Source: JANSWY01 sp965243755 (GTDB taxonomy: Bacteria > Bacteroidota > Bacteroidia > Cytophagales > Cyclobacteriaceae). Taken from it: a stretch of 64,000 bases of DNA. Below the pieces are notes generated by a model. It was not told the origin of the DNA. It saw only the letters and a program-made list of their open reading frames with translations, and searched no databases. Shown here one piece after another: positions 46,020 through 54,162 of the stretch (position 1 is its first letter; each line of letters starts with the position of its first letter). Both the position numbers and the translations under genes were made by a program. The stretch is from contig CBDEVW010000006.1 of the NCBI GenBank assembly GCA_965243755.1, positions 310,001 through 374,000 of the forward strand. Reading direction: 5' to 3'.

Positions 46020-46847
46020 CTAAGCCGCACTCCATACACCAGAATTGGCTGTTTCCTGGATGTATTCTGAGATGTCTTTTGCTTTTCTTCCTAAGACTTT
46101 CTCAATGGTATCGGTAGTGGACTCATTTCTTCCGTCCAATACTTCCGTAAAAAGATAGTCTACCAGCCAGATATAGTCATCCGGCACCTGATGGTCTTTC
46201 ATTACGCTGGTATATTGAGGTATATCAATATCGATAAATTCAATGTTTCGGTTGGTAGCATGCGCAATTTCGAGGGTGACCTCTCTGAAAGTCACTAGCC
46301 TGGGACCGGTAAGTTCGTAAACCTGGCCAATGTGATCATCATTCAGTAGCGATTTTACTACCACATCTGCAATATCATCTGTATCTACAAAAGCGATTTT
46401 AGTTGCTGATTTAGGAAGTGCCACCTGCCCTGCTTTTATTGGTTCCAGGAACATGCCTTCGGTGAAATTCTGGCTGAACCAATCACAACGTACAATGGTA
46501 TAGTCTGCACCAGAATTGATCAGGATTTTTTCACATGCCTGGGCCTCACTTTCACCCCTGCCCGAGAGCAGTACCATCCGCTTTATTCCTTTTTCCAGCG
46601 CCAGTTTGACGAAGGACCTGATGATTTGCTGTGAACCGGGCACTGCAAGGTCCGGTTGAAAAGTAATGTATATCGCACTGACATCCAGAAAGGCATTCTC
46701 CCAGGTGTTACTGTTGTACCAGTCGAATTTGATAGGGGTTGACCGGGAGACCACCTTAGTTTCAATATTTGATTCTTTTAGCCTCTGGGCTACTTTTTTG
46801 CCGGTTTTTCCATTTCCGCCGATGAGTAGTGCTTTAAGATTTTTCAT
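46020..46847 (-). CDS. NmrA-like NAD(P)-binding atypical SDR protein
   Basis: A 275-residue Rossmann protein. It starts ALLIGGNGKTGKKVAQRL, the glycine-rich dinucleotide site of the GxxGxxG type, then VVSRST, and shows IKRMVLLSGRGES in place of the SDR Ser/Tyr catalytic region, YTIVRCDWFSQNF and VDTDDIADVVVKSLL. This is the NmrA/QOR2-like class, which reduces quinones or acts as a redox-sensing regulator. Last gene of the group headed by the AraC gene; a terminator follows. Confidence 0.88.
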   Translation of the reverse strand: MKNLKALLIGGNGKTGKKVAQRLKESNIETKVVSRSTPIKFDWYNSNTWENAFLDVSAIYITFQPDLAVPGSQQIIRSFVKLALEKGIKRMVLLSGRGESEAQACEKILINSGADYTIVRCDWFSQNFTEGMFLEPIKAGQVALPKSATKIAFVDTDDIADVVVKSLLNDDHIGQVYELTGPRLVTFREVTLEIAHATNRNIEFIDIDIPQYTSVMKDHQVPDDYIWLVDYLFTEVLDGRNESTTDTIEKVLGRKAKDISEYIQETANSGVWSAA

Positions 46848-46872
46848 GGTAATGTGTTTATGTAATTAAATT

Positions 46873-47373
46873 TTATAGTTGCATGTAATTTTTAATGGCC
46901 AATAGCAGGCTGGTCATTGAGAGTACTGCACAGACTGTTCTCACCAGGTGCAGCTGGTTCCACCTGGACTCATATTGTGCCCTTATCTCATTGAGGCTTT
47001 CTGGGTCATTGAGGTTCTTGAATAGCTCAAGCATATTATTGAGGGGTACATTCCCAATGGCCGTAACACCGAAAGTTCCAAAGACATACAAGATCGTGGC
47101 AGCACACACGAACCAAAATGCAGGACTCAAACCATTTTGATATTCCAGAATGCTGGCTCCTACCAACACCAGAGCCGCACCCACAAAGACGATTATGAAC
47201 CAGGGGTTGATAATTTCCCTGTTGATCGATTGCATTACCTCCACATAACTATGGTCGGAGACTTTTTTGGTGCCAGGGATAACCGATACTTGCCAGGCGT
47301 AAAACAATCCTGCTGATAATCCAGTGAGTAGGAGTGCAATGAGAATAATTGTTCCGTTAATGTTAGTTTCCAT
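46873..47373 (-). CDS. DUF1772 (anthrone oxygenase-like) membrane protein
   Basis: A 166-residue protein with four membrane helices (about residues 8-28, 55-75, 82-104, 143-162). The pattern GLSAGLFYAWQVSVIPG, VMQSINREIINPWFI and a late NEIRAQYESRWNQLHLVRTVCAVLS matches DUF1772, a family including fungal anthrone oxygenases with a conserved W/N-x-x-R region. Probably a small membrane oxidoreductase or helper. Its start overlaps the 3' end of the haem-protein gene by 11 bases. Confidence 0.85.
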   Translation of the reverse strand: METNINGTIILIALLLTGLSAGLFYAWQVSVIPGTKKVSDHSYVEVMQSINREIINPWFIIVFVGAALVLVGASILEYQNGLSPAFWFVCAATILYVFGTFGVTAIGNVPLNNMLELFKNLNDPESLNEIRAQYESRWNQLHLVRTVCAVLSMTSLLLAIKNYMQL

Positions 47374-47689
47374 CGGTATTAATATTTAATGAGTTCAACC
47401 ATGATTTTAATGTTTGATATTCTTGTGGAGTGAGCACAATGGTGTTACCCTTTGGCATGCGCTTTTCGATGAATACCTGCGTGTTGATCTTATCAGCATG
47501 TTTGTTCATGTTTTTGGCACTGAAAACCTTAAATGGATTTTGCTTTTTGTGGCAGACATTGCACTTGTTCTCCAATACCGAGAGGGCATTTTGTTTGATG
47601 TCCTGAGTGATCAATGCATCCGGAATATTCTCAGCATGCATGATGAGCAGCCGCAGCGCTATCAGGGTACCTAGTATAATAGTTTTCAT
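47363..47689 (-). CDS. Small c-type haem protein
   Basis: A 108-residue exported protein (signal about residues 1-20). One c-haem motif NKCNVCHKK (Cys43, Cys46, His47) is followed by a Met-containing segment RMPKGNTIVLTPQEYQTLKSWL; the Met in MPKG fits the sixth haem ligand of small cytochromes, and the LTPQEYxxLxxWL ending is typical of a cytochrome c C-terminal helix. Likely a periplasmic electron carrier. Overlaps both neighbours (4 and 11 bases), so it belongs to the operon. Confidence 0.85.
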   Translation of the reverse strand: MKTIILGTLIALRLLIMHAENIPDALITQDIKQNALSVLENKCNVCHKKQNPFKVFSAKNMNKHADKINTQVFIEKRMPKGNTIVLTPQEYQTLKSWLNSLNINTDGN

Positions 47690-48078
47690 TGTTTGATCAG
47701 GTTTTTGGGTCTTACAAACAGAAACCAGTAGCCGTAGATGACCAGAAGATTTTCTACCACCAGTACCCAGAGTAGTGGATTGCTGAAAAACGCCAGGTGT
47801 CCAATTTGATGTAGGGGTTTTTCAAAGAAGGGTACCGTAATTAGCGCGTCCAGGATCAGAGCGGTGGTAACCATGGTTATCGGTGGTTGCCAACTGCCTT
47901 TTGCGCTGTTGCTAAAATATATCCTTGATCCAATGACAGCGTATGGGATCACAAGTACGGCAATTGCAATGCCCTGAGATGTAGCCTGGATTCCGGGAAT
48001 AATACTGATCAGAAAGAATGAGCAAAAGATCATGCCCCAGATTATTGCTCCTGAAAAAACTGCTTTGAATGTATTCAT
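47686..48078 (-). CDS. Four-helix membrane protein of unknown function
   Basis: A 130-residue protein with four hydrophobic helices (about residues 5-25, 35-52, 67-82, 97-120) and few charged residues, of a kind common next to DUF1772 and NmrA genes in Bacteroidota. No family name recalled with certainty. Its stop overlaps the start of the haem-protein gene in an ATGA-type junction, and it is the first structural gene after the AraC regulator. Confidence 0.65.
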   Translation of the reverse strand: MNTFKAVFSGAIIWGMIFCSFFLISIIPGIQATSQGIAIAVLVIPYAVIGSRIYFSNSAKGSWQPPITMVTTALILDALITVPFFEKPLHQIGHLAFFSNPLLWVLVVENLLVIYGYWFLFVRPKNLIKQ

Positions 48079-48167
48079 ATCCTTTTCAATTAGTTTGTTT
48101 ATACAAACTTGCTGGATTGCTCCACCAACCGTTTGTTTGAAAAGGATTCAGATTTGTTCGAAAAGGA

Positions 48168-49028
48168 TTATCGCTTTATTTCGCTGGGACGGAAGCCAAA
48201 TTTTTCTCTGAAAGCATTGGAAAAGGAGCTCAGGCTCTCATAGCCCACCATCCAGGCAGCCTCCTGAATTGATACCTGTTTGTTGCGAAGTAACTCATTG
48301 GCTTTGTTGAGACGCTCATTTTGCAAGTGCTTGAAAACAGGAATGCCAAATAATTCTTTGAAGCTCTTTTTGAGTTTGTAGCTATTTAAGCCGATGGTTT
48401 TTGCCAGTTCATCCAGGGTAGGGGGAGTTTCGATATTTGCACTGATGATATCTCTGGCGGCATAGATCTTTTCCCTTTCATCGAGGGGTACAGCCCGTTG
48501 TTCTTTCTGCTCAGCGACCATTCCAAAAAAATGGGCGATCAATTCAGTGACCTTGCTTTTTAATAGCAGGTTTCTCATCTCACCTGAATAGCTGTTTTGA
48601 AATATTCTTTCCACAGCGTTGAGCATGTCGCTGTTCATAAAGAGCCCGGGTCCTTCCTTAAAATGATCCTTGGCCTCCACCAATTCTTTTAAGTAGTGGG
48701 AGTATACACCGGCTTCATCTTTCGGCAATTTTTGAAGGTTGTTGATTGAAGACAGAATGACGATGCAATTAAGAGGTCTCTCTTCGGAAATGGTATGGAC
48801 AAACCTGGCATGCTGATTGGCGTAAAAGGACATGGCATAGCCTTTTGTATTTTCAAACGATTTGGTTCTGTCTCCATACTCAATGGACAAGGAGACATTA
48901 CCCGAACCATAAAACGCCATACCAATGACCGGTTCTGTAAAATCACAAATTTCAACGGTGGGCCCTTCCGAAGCGGATTGCTCCAGCAGCACCATAAAAT
49001 CATTGATTTCCAGTATCTCACGATTCAT
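48168..49028 (-). CDS. AraC family transcriptional regulator
   Basis: A 286-residue regulator. Residues about 1-180 form the sensing domain. Residues about 185-286 carry the two helix-turn-helix motifs: TPPTLDELAKTIGLNSYKLKKSFKELFGIPVFKHLQNERLNKANELL and VSIQEAAWMVGYESLSSFSNAFREKFGFRPSEIKR, the second being the classical AraC signature. It lies 90 bases upstream of and co-oriented with the membrane/haem/DUF1772/NmrA genes, so it probably controls them, perhaps in response to a redox-active compound (inference). Confidence 0.93.
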   Translation of the reverse strand: MNREILEINDFMVLLEQSASEGPTVEICDFTEPVIGMAFYGSGNVSLSIEYGDRTKSFENTKGYAMSFYANQHARFVHTISEERPLNCIVILSSINNLQKLPKDEAGVYSHYLKELVEAKDHFKEGPGLFMNSDMLNAVERIFQNSYSGEMRNLLLKSKVTELIAHFFGMVAEQKEQRAVPLDEREKIYAARDIISANIETPPTLDELAKTIGLNSYKLKKSFKELFGIPVFKHLQNERLNKANELLRNKQVSIQEAAWMVGYESLSSFSNAFREKFGFRPSEIKR

Positions 49029-49179
49029 AGGATTAAGATAGTGAATTTTGGATCTTGGATCTAGGAACTAGGATCTAGAATTTGGGGTCACTGGTGTCCG
49101 GAAACGATGTGTAGAGCTACTGAAGTCTGTGGTAAAATTGGTTTGGTATCAAATTCAAGCTTTTGCTAGCTATTTCACC

Positions 49180-49262
49180 AAGATGCACGGAGAAGCACAG
49201 AGTTGCACGGAGTTAAATAACACTTTGTGCAACTCAGCGGTCCTCTGTGTAACTCAGTGACA
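49180..49262. repeat. Inverted-repeat (REP-like) element
   Basis: GAGTTGCAC (49200-49208) is a perfect inverse of GTGCAACTC (49227-49235), and CACAGAG (49196-49202) of CTCTGTG (49243-49249). Direct sub-repeats of GCACGGAG also occur. It could fold into a branched hairpin and looks like a dispersed intergenic repeat. Confidence 0.65.
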
Positions 49263-49394
49263 CAACTCAGACACGCATAAATTTCGCTACATTTGGATTG
49301 TATTGCCTCTCTTTTTTAAAATTGTTCTAAAACGTTCCAGATTGTCTGAATTCAATTAATATCTTCTATACTAATTTTTTTCCCGGACACAAGT

Positions 49395-49462
49395 GAATTT
49401 AGGGTTTAGAATTTTGAATCTTTTTTTGGGTTTAGTATTTGATTTTAGGGTTCGGGTTTTGG
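49395..49462 (+). repeat. G/T-rich telomere-like low-complexity repeat
   Basis: Degenerate TTTAGGGTTTAGAATTTTG and TTTGGGTTTAGT units; the most decayed of the three copies of this repeat family in the window. Confidence 0.65.
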
Positions 49463-49757
49463 AAATTTTGAGTATTAGAGTATTTGACGCTGAATATTGG
49501 AATAATACAATTTTAGTTTAAGATTTTAGCCTGAGGTGGCTCCATGGTGGCTCCATGGTGGCTACACAGTGCCTACACTGTTAGTCCATAGTGGCCATAC
49601 TTTAGTGAATATTACAGGAAGTACAATTTTTGATTTTGAGGTTTTATTGACATTTAAAGTTCCTCATTTTTGAGAATTGGGTTATTGTATCGTGTACAAT
49701 TCGCTGATACCATCTAGCGGTTCATCTTATTTAGTTCTTTTTTAAATGAAAGCATTC

Positions 49758-49857
49758 GGAGAGAGCGGATTCGAACTGCTGTAAAAGGTTTTGTGGGGCC
49801 GCCGAGGTGGGGCCGCCCAGGTGGGACCGCCCAGGTAGACCTTTGCCTGGTCACGAT
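49758..49857 (-). pseudogene. Decayed tRNA-Cys copy with a 42-bp insertion in the anticodon
   Basis: Bases 49761-49793 match 49916-49948 of the intact tRNA-Cys with one mismatch in 33 (49777 T versus 49932 C, which breaks a T-stem pair). After that, three 14-base GC-rich units (49794-49807, 49808-49821, 49822-49835) interrupt the anticodon, and the sequence resumes with TAGACCTTTGCCTGG, a degraded match to the rest of the tRNA. The acceptor stem no longer pairs. It is therefore a pseudogene. Confidence 0.75.
49794..49835. repeat. Three 14-bp GC-rich tandem repeats
   Basis: Units TGGGGCCGCCGAGG, TGGGGCCGCCCAGG and TGGGACCGCCCAGG follow one another without gaps. GC content is far above the surroundings. 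The array lies inside the tRNA-Cys pseudogene. Confidence 0.85.
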
Positions 49858-49871
49858 CAAAATATTAGCAT

Positions 49872-49901
49872 AAAAAAAGTCCTTCATTGCTGAAGGACTT
49901 T
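49872..49901 (-). terminator. Intrinsic terminator of tRNA-Cys
   Basis: An 11-bp stem AAAGTCCTTCA / TGAAGGACTTT with a 4-base loop; on the minus strand it continues into TTTTTTTA. It begins 10 bases after the tRNA 3' end. Confidence 0.85.
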
Positions 49902-49910
49902 GATTGAATG

Positions 49911-49981
49911 AGGTCGAGAGCGGATTCGAACCGCTGTAAAAGGTTTTGCAGACCTCTGCCTAGCCACTCGGCCACTCGACC
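49911..49981 (-). tRNA. tRNA-Cys (GCA)
   Basis: Read on the minus strand, the 71-base cloverleaf has acceptor stem GGTCGAG/CTCGACC, D arm GCC...GGC, anticodon stem GAGGT/ACCTT (one G-U pair) with loop CTGCAAA giving anticodon GCA, T arm GCGG-TTCGAAT-CCGC, and discriminator base U73 as required for Cys. The CCA end is not encoded. It lies downstream of rpsA on the same strand. Confidence 0.95.
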
Positions 49982-50032
49982 CTTAAAAATTGGGTTTGCA
50001 AACATAGAAATTCTATTGAATAAACCCAAAAG

Positions 50033-50058
50033 AAAAAGGTGTCGTTTGACACCTTTTT
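50033..50058 (-). terminator. Intrinsic terminator of rpsA
   Basis: Perfect 11-bp stem AAAAAGGTGTC / GACACCTTTTT with a 4-base loop, 28 bases beyond the rpsA stop. The symmetrical A/T ends could make it act in both directions. Confidence 0.85.
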
Positions 50059-50085
50059 CGTAATTTATTTAGGAAAGAAATATTT

Positions 50086-52248
50086 CTACTTCTCTTCTTC
50101 TTTAGCTTCATCAGCATCTTTTGCAGGAGCTTCTTCTGCTTTAGCTTCTTTCTTAGCTTCAGCTTTTGGAGCTTCCTCCTTTGGAGCTTCCTCCTTTGGA
50201 GCCTCCTCTTTCTTGGCTTCTGCTTTTTTAGCTTTAGCAGCAGGTTTCGTACCACCTTCCATTTGCTCTTTCAAAGCTGAAAGTGCTTCAAGATCTCCTA
50301 GTGTTGATTTCTCACCTTCTTTGTTGATCTTATTGATGGTACTGCTTTGAGATGCAGGCTTCTTCTTCTTAGGCGCAGCTTCTTTTACATCAGAATAAGT
50401 TGCTACGTGAGAAAGAATAATTCGCTTGTCATCTTTAGAGAACTCAAGTACTACGAAATCTAAAGATTCTCCGATTTCACCAGTGGTGCCATCTTCTTTC
50501 TTAAGGTTCTTCAAGCTTACCATTCCCTCTAATCCGTAAGGCAATTCAAGGAATGCACCTTTGTCAGATTTAGAGATGACAGTACATTTGTGAGTAGAAC
50601 CTTTCGTAAATACAGTCTCGAAAGTATCCCAAGGATTCTCTTCCAATTGCTTATGACCTAATGCCAGTCTTCTGTTATCTACATCAAGCTCAAGCACTTT
50701 TACTTCAAGCTCATCATTTACCTTCACAAACTCAGAAGGGTGCTTGATTTTCTTAGTCCATGACAGGTCAGAAACGTGTACCAGACCATCGATTCCTTCT
50801 TCAAGCTCGATGAACAGACCAAAGTTGGTAAGGTTTCTAACCACACCTTTGTGAGTAGTACCTACTGCGTATTTAGTCAATACATCCTGCTTAGTCCAAG
50901 GATCTTCAGTCAATTGCTTAATACCAAGAGACATTTTTCTTTCGTCTCTGTCGATAGTAAGTACAACAGCCTCAAGCTCGTCACCAATGTTGATGAAATC
51001 TTGAGGGTTTCTCAGGTGCTGAGACCATGACATTTCAGATACGTGGATCAATCCTTCTACACCAGGGATGATTTCCAGGAATGCACCGTAATCAGCAACA
51101 TTCACGATCTTACCACTAACTTTCGATCCAACATCGATATCAGCAGCAAGTGAATCCCAAGGGTGAGAAGTCAATTGCTTCATACCAAGAGAGATTCTCT
51201 TCTTGTCATCATCAAAGTCAAGAACAACCACATTTACTTTCTCATCCAACTTCAATACCTCCTCAGGGTGGTTGATTCTACCCCATGAGATGTCAGTAAT
51301 GTGAAGTAGACCATCAACACCACCAAGATCGATGAATACACCGAAGTTAGTCATGTTCTTGATCACACCTTCGAGTACCTGACCTTTCTCAAGGTTCTCA
51401 AGGATTTGAGCTTTTTGCTGCTCAAGATCTTTCTCGATCAATACTTTGTGTGAAACAACTACGTTATCGTTAGAGTAGTTGATCTTCACAACTTTTACTT
51501 CCATTTTCTTACCTACAAACACATCAAAGTCTCTGATTGGCTTCACATCAATTTGTGAACCTGGCAAGAAGGCTTCAACGCCATAGATATCTACAATAAG
51601 ACCACCTTTAGTTCTTCTCTTAACCATACCCTCGATGATCGAGTCGTTATCAAGAGCAGATTGGATTTGCTCCCAAGCTTTAACGATCTTCGCCTTTCTT
51701 CTGGAAAGAACTAACTGTCCTTTGTGGTTTTCCTGTTCTTCGATATACACCTGAACCTCGTCACCAATTTTAAGGTCAGGCATGTCTCTGAATTCTGCAG
51801 CTGATACAAGACCATCAGATTTGAAACCAATGTTTAGGATAACATCCCTGTCATTGATCCCTACTACTTTTCCTGAAACAACCTCTTTTTCTTCGATGGA
51901 TGTCAAAGTACCAGTGTACTCATCAGCCATTTTGTCTTTTTCGTTCTCAGTGTAAGCATCACCGAATCCTCCAGACTCTAAAGAAGCCCAGTCAAAATCA
52001 TCGCCTACAGGTTCAAGAACGTCAACATCAGCAGCTGGTGCCGCTTTCTCTTTCTTAGGAGCTGCTTTAGATTCCTTAGCCTCAGCTTTTGGTGCTTCTT
52101 CTTTTGGAGCTTCTTCCTTAGGAGCCTCTTCTGCTTTCACTTCTTCCTTAGGAGCTTCAGCAGCAGCTTCTTTCTTAGGAGCCGTTTTTGCAGTTTCCTC
52201 GTTCTTTACTTCTTCAGCTTGAACTTCTTTTTCTTTATTTTCTTCCAT
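50086..52248 (-). CDS. rpsA: 30S ribosomal protein S1 with long low-complexity tails
   Basis: A 720-residue protein. Six S1 RNA-binding domains lie between residues about 117 and 615; typical blocks are GVIKNMTNFGVFIDLGGVDGLLHITDISW (domain 3), KIVNVADYGAFLEI (domain 4), and GVVRNLTNFGLFIELEEGIDGLVHVSDLSW (domain 5). S1 binds mRNA leaders and delivers them to the 30S subunit, which is important in a phylum with weak Shine-Dalgarno use. Unusual are the tails: residues about 1-90 and about 640-720 are almost only Lys, Glu, Ala and Pro, with repeated EEAPKEEAPK units at both ends, making the protein more than 100 residues longer than usual. Monocistronic with its own promoter and terminator. Confidence 0.97.
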   Translation of the reverse strand: MEENKEKEVQAEEVKNEETAKTAPKKEAAAEAPKEEVKAEEAPKEEAPKEEAPKAEAKESKAAPKKEKAAPAADVDVLEPVGDDFDWASLESGGFGDAYTENEKDKMADEYTGTLTSIEEKEVVSGKVVGINDRDVILNIGFKSDGLVSAAEFRDMPDLKIGDEVQVYIEEQENHKGQLVLSRRKAKIVKAWEQIQSALDNDSIIEGMVKRRTKGGLIVDIYGVEAFLPGSQIDVKPIRDFDVFVGKKMEVKVVKINYSNDNVVVSHKVLIEKDLEQQKAQILENLEKGQVLEGVIKNMTNFGVFIDLGGVDGLLHITDISWGRINHPEEVLKLDEKVNVVVLDFDDDKKRISLGMKQLTSHPWDSLAADIDVGSKVSGKIVNVADYGAFLEIIPGVEGLIHVSEMSWSQHLRNPQDFINIGDELEAVVLTIDRDERKMSLGIKQLTEDPWTKQDVLTKYAVGTTHKGVVRNLTNFGLFIELEEGIDGLVHVSDLSWTKKIKHPSEFVKVNDELEVKVLELDVDNRRLALGHKQLEENPWDTFETVFTKGSTHKCTVISKSDKGAFLELPYGLEGMVSLKNLKKEDGTTGEIGESLDFVVLEFSKDDKRIILSHVATYSDVKEAAPKKKKPASQSSTINKINKEGEKSTLGDLEALSALKEQMEGGTKPAAKAKKAEAKKEEAPKEEAPKEEAPKAEAKKEAKAEEAPAKDADEAKEEEK

Positions 52249-52362
52249 GTTAAAATTGATCCTTTATTACGCCACTGTTGCCGGATCACTCAATAGTGGA
52301 TTTTAGTTTGAAAATCCTTCCCGGATCACTATCCGAAAAGTCCATTCACCTGAATGGAGCCG
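52249..52362 (-). promoter_or_regulatory. rpsA leader with direct repeats and hairpins
   Basis: The leader holds two copies of CCGGATCACT (52281-52290 and 52321-52330, 40 bases apart) and an inverted repeat CCATTCA/TGAATGG (52342-52357). Ribosomal protein S1 is known to repress its own translation in Escherichia coli through a structured leader; a similar role here is inference. Confidence 0.4.
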
Positions 52363-52370
52363 CAAATTTA
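52363..52370 (-). promoter_or_regulatory. Candidate rpsA promoter -7 element
   Basis: On the minus strand the sequence reads TAAATTTG, an exact TAnnTTTG. The upstream part has TTTTCGG rather than a clean TTG. The transcript would start about 105 bases before the rpsA ATG. Confidence 0.45.
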
Positions 52371-52467
52371 AAGAAAATATCCGAAAATGACTGTGTGGAC
52401 GTGGTTTATTTCCGGAGAAGTGAGATTAGTATTTATTTCCTAAATTCGAGACCAAATTAACCTGAAC

Positions 52468-54162
52468 ATGAATAAAAATCTAATCCTCTTATGCGTCCTG
52501 TTAGGTGCCTATCTGGTAGGATGCCAATCCAATACAAAAGAAAAAGCCGACCTGGTAATCCATGGAGGCACTATTTATACCATGAATGCTTCAAAACCAT
52601 CAGCAACCGGTGTAGCTGTGAAAGATGGTAAAATAATATTTGTAGGTGATGCAGCGGACGCAAAGGAATTTATAGGAGATAGCTCCACTACTTATGACCT
52701 GAAGGGAGCAACCATGGTTCCGGGGTTGATTGAAAGTCATGCTCATATAATGGGTGTTGGCTACAACCTGCTGGATGTTGATCTGATGGAGGTGAGAAGT
52801 TATGAGGAACTGGTACAGATAGTTGCGCAGGCATCTGATAACATTCCAGAAGGTCAATGGATCCTTGGGAGAGGATGGCACCAGGATAAATGGGATCAGC
52901 AACCAGAATCTAAATTCAAAGGCTTCCCAACACATCATCTGCTGAGTGAGGCAGTACCTGATCATCCGGTTTTGCTTTCACATGCCAGTGGTCATGCCTC
53001 CCTGGCAAATGCAAAGGCCATGGAGCTGGCTGGTGTAACTAAAAATACACCACAACCTGCAGGAGGAGAAATATTTAAAGGGGTGGATGGTAATCCTACT
53101 GGTATATTTAATGAAACTGCGGAAGGTATTTTCAATGCAGTTGTACCCGAGTCTACCCCGGAAAGAGAAGCTAAGGCACTGGAACTTGCGATTCAGGAAT
53201 GCCTGGAAAATGGAATTACAAGCTTACATAACGCAGGTTCAGGTACCAACCATATCAACCTTTTCAAACAGTTTGCGGAGCAGGATCGCCTGAAGATAAG
53301 ATTGTATGTGATGCTCAATGGCAGGGATACTACTCTGCTACAGTCATACTTTACCAATGGGCCGGAAATCGGTCTTTATGACCAACATCTTACAGTAAGG
53401 TCAATTAAGCTCTATGCTGATGGAGCACTTGGTTCAAGAGGGGCATGGTTGCTGGAGGAATACACTGATGCTCCCGGAAAGCATGGCCACAATGTGATGC
53501 CAATGGACGCCATCGAACTGGTGACCAGAACAGGGTTCAAAAATGGATTCCAGGTATGTGTTCATGCCATAGGAGACAGGGCCAATCGTGAAGTACTGGA
53601 TATCTTTGAAACAACCTTTGGTGATCAGGTCAATACAGATCACAGGTTTAGAATAGAACATGCCCAACACATTCATCTGGATGATATTCCAAGGTTTGCT
53701 GAATTGGGTGTGATAGCTTCCATGCAGGCAATACACATGTCTTCCGACAGACCCTGGGCCATCGACAGACTGGGGAAACAACGAATAGTAGATGGCGCCT
53801 ATGTGTGGCAGAAGTTAATACAAAGTGGCGCTAAAGTCATCAATGGTACTGATGCACCAGTAGAGCCTATAAGTCCCATTGCCAGCTTTTATTCTTCAGT
53901 AACCAGAAAAACACTTGAGGGTACACCGGAAGGGGGGTATGAGGCTGATCAGCGAATGACCAGAGAGCAGGCGTTGAGGTCATACACCATGGATGCAGCA
54001 TACGGTGCGTTTGAGGAGAAAGTTAAAGGTTCGATTGAAGTTGGGAAACTGGCGGATTTCACGATTTTGTCTCAGGATATTTTACAAGTGCCAGAAGATC
54101 AGATTCTTGATACAAAAATCAAGGCAACAATAATTCATGGCAAAATCGAATATGAAAACTAA
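52468..54162 (+). CDS. Amidohydrolase family lipoprotein (YtcJ-like)
   Basis: A 564-residue lipoprotein (lipobox YLVGC-Q, Cys about 19). The amidohydrolase metal site is visible: GLIESHAHIMG (first HxH), ASGHASLANAKAM, SIKLYADGALGSRGAWL with the KxxxDG motif typical of YtcJ-type enzymes, VHAIGDRANREVLD, RIEHAQHI, and GTDAPVEPISP (final Asp). Substrate unknown; members hydrolyse amides or formamides. The lipid anchor suggests periplasmic action. Its stop overlaps the convergent gene's stop within CTAA (54159-54162). Confidence 0.92.
   Translation: MNKNLILLCVLLGAYLVGCQSNTKEKADLVIHGGTIYTMNASKPSATGVAVKDGKIIFVGDAADAKEFIGDSSTTYDLKGATMVPGLIESHAHIMGVGYNLLDVDLMEVRSYEELVQIVAQASDNIPEGQWILGRGWHQDKWDQQPESKFKGFPTHHLLSEAVPDHPVLLSHASGHASLANAKAMELAGVTKNTPQPAGGEIFKGVDGNPTGIFNETAEGIFNAVVPESTPEREAKALELAIQECLENGITSLHNAGSGTNHINLFKQFAEQDRLKIRLYVMLNGRDTTLLQSYFTNGPEIGLYDQHLTVRSIKLYADGALGSRGAWLLEEYTDAPGKHGHNVMPMDAIELVTRTGFKNGFQVCVHAIGDRANREVLDIFETTFGDQVNTDHRFRIEHAQHIHLDDIPRFAELGVIASMQAIHMSSDRPWAIDRLGKQRIVDGAYVWQKLIQSGAKVINGTDAPVEPISPIASFYSSVTRKTLEGTPEGGYEADQRMTREQALRSYTMDAAYGAFEEKVKGSIEVGKLADFTILSQDILQVPEDQILDTKIKATIIHGKIEYEN

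Larger units (their letters stand above)
49029..49757. other. Repeat-rich non-coding region
   Basis: About 730 bases with no supported gene. It contains a GGATCTA-type microrepeat (49048-49080), an inverted-repeat element (about 49180-49262), a G/T-rich repeat (49395-49462) and a short direct repeat of GGTGGCTCCAT (49534-49560). Composition is markedly low-complexity, and the region separates the AraC gene from the tRNA-Cys locus. Confidence 0.6.

Noticed and set aside
49794..49835. CRISPR-like or minisatellite array
   Set aside because: Only three 14-bp units with no spacers; better explained as an insertion in the tRNA pseudogene.
50013..50255. 80-codon Lys/Arg-rich frame at the 3' end of rpsA
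   Set aside because: A shifted-frame reading of the Lys/Glu/Ala repeat tail of S1.
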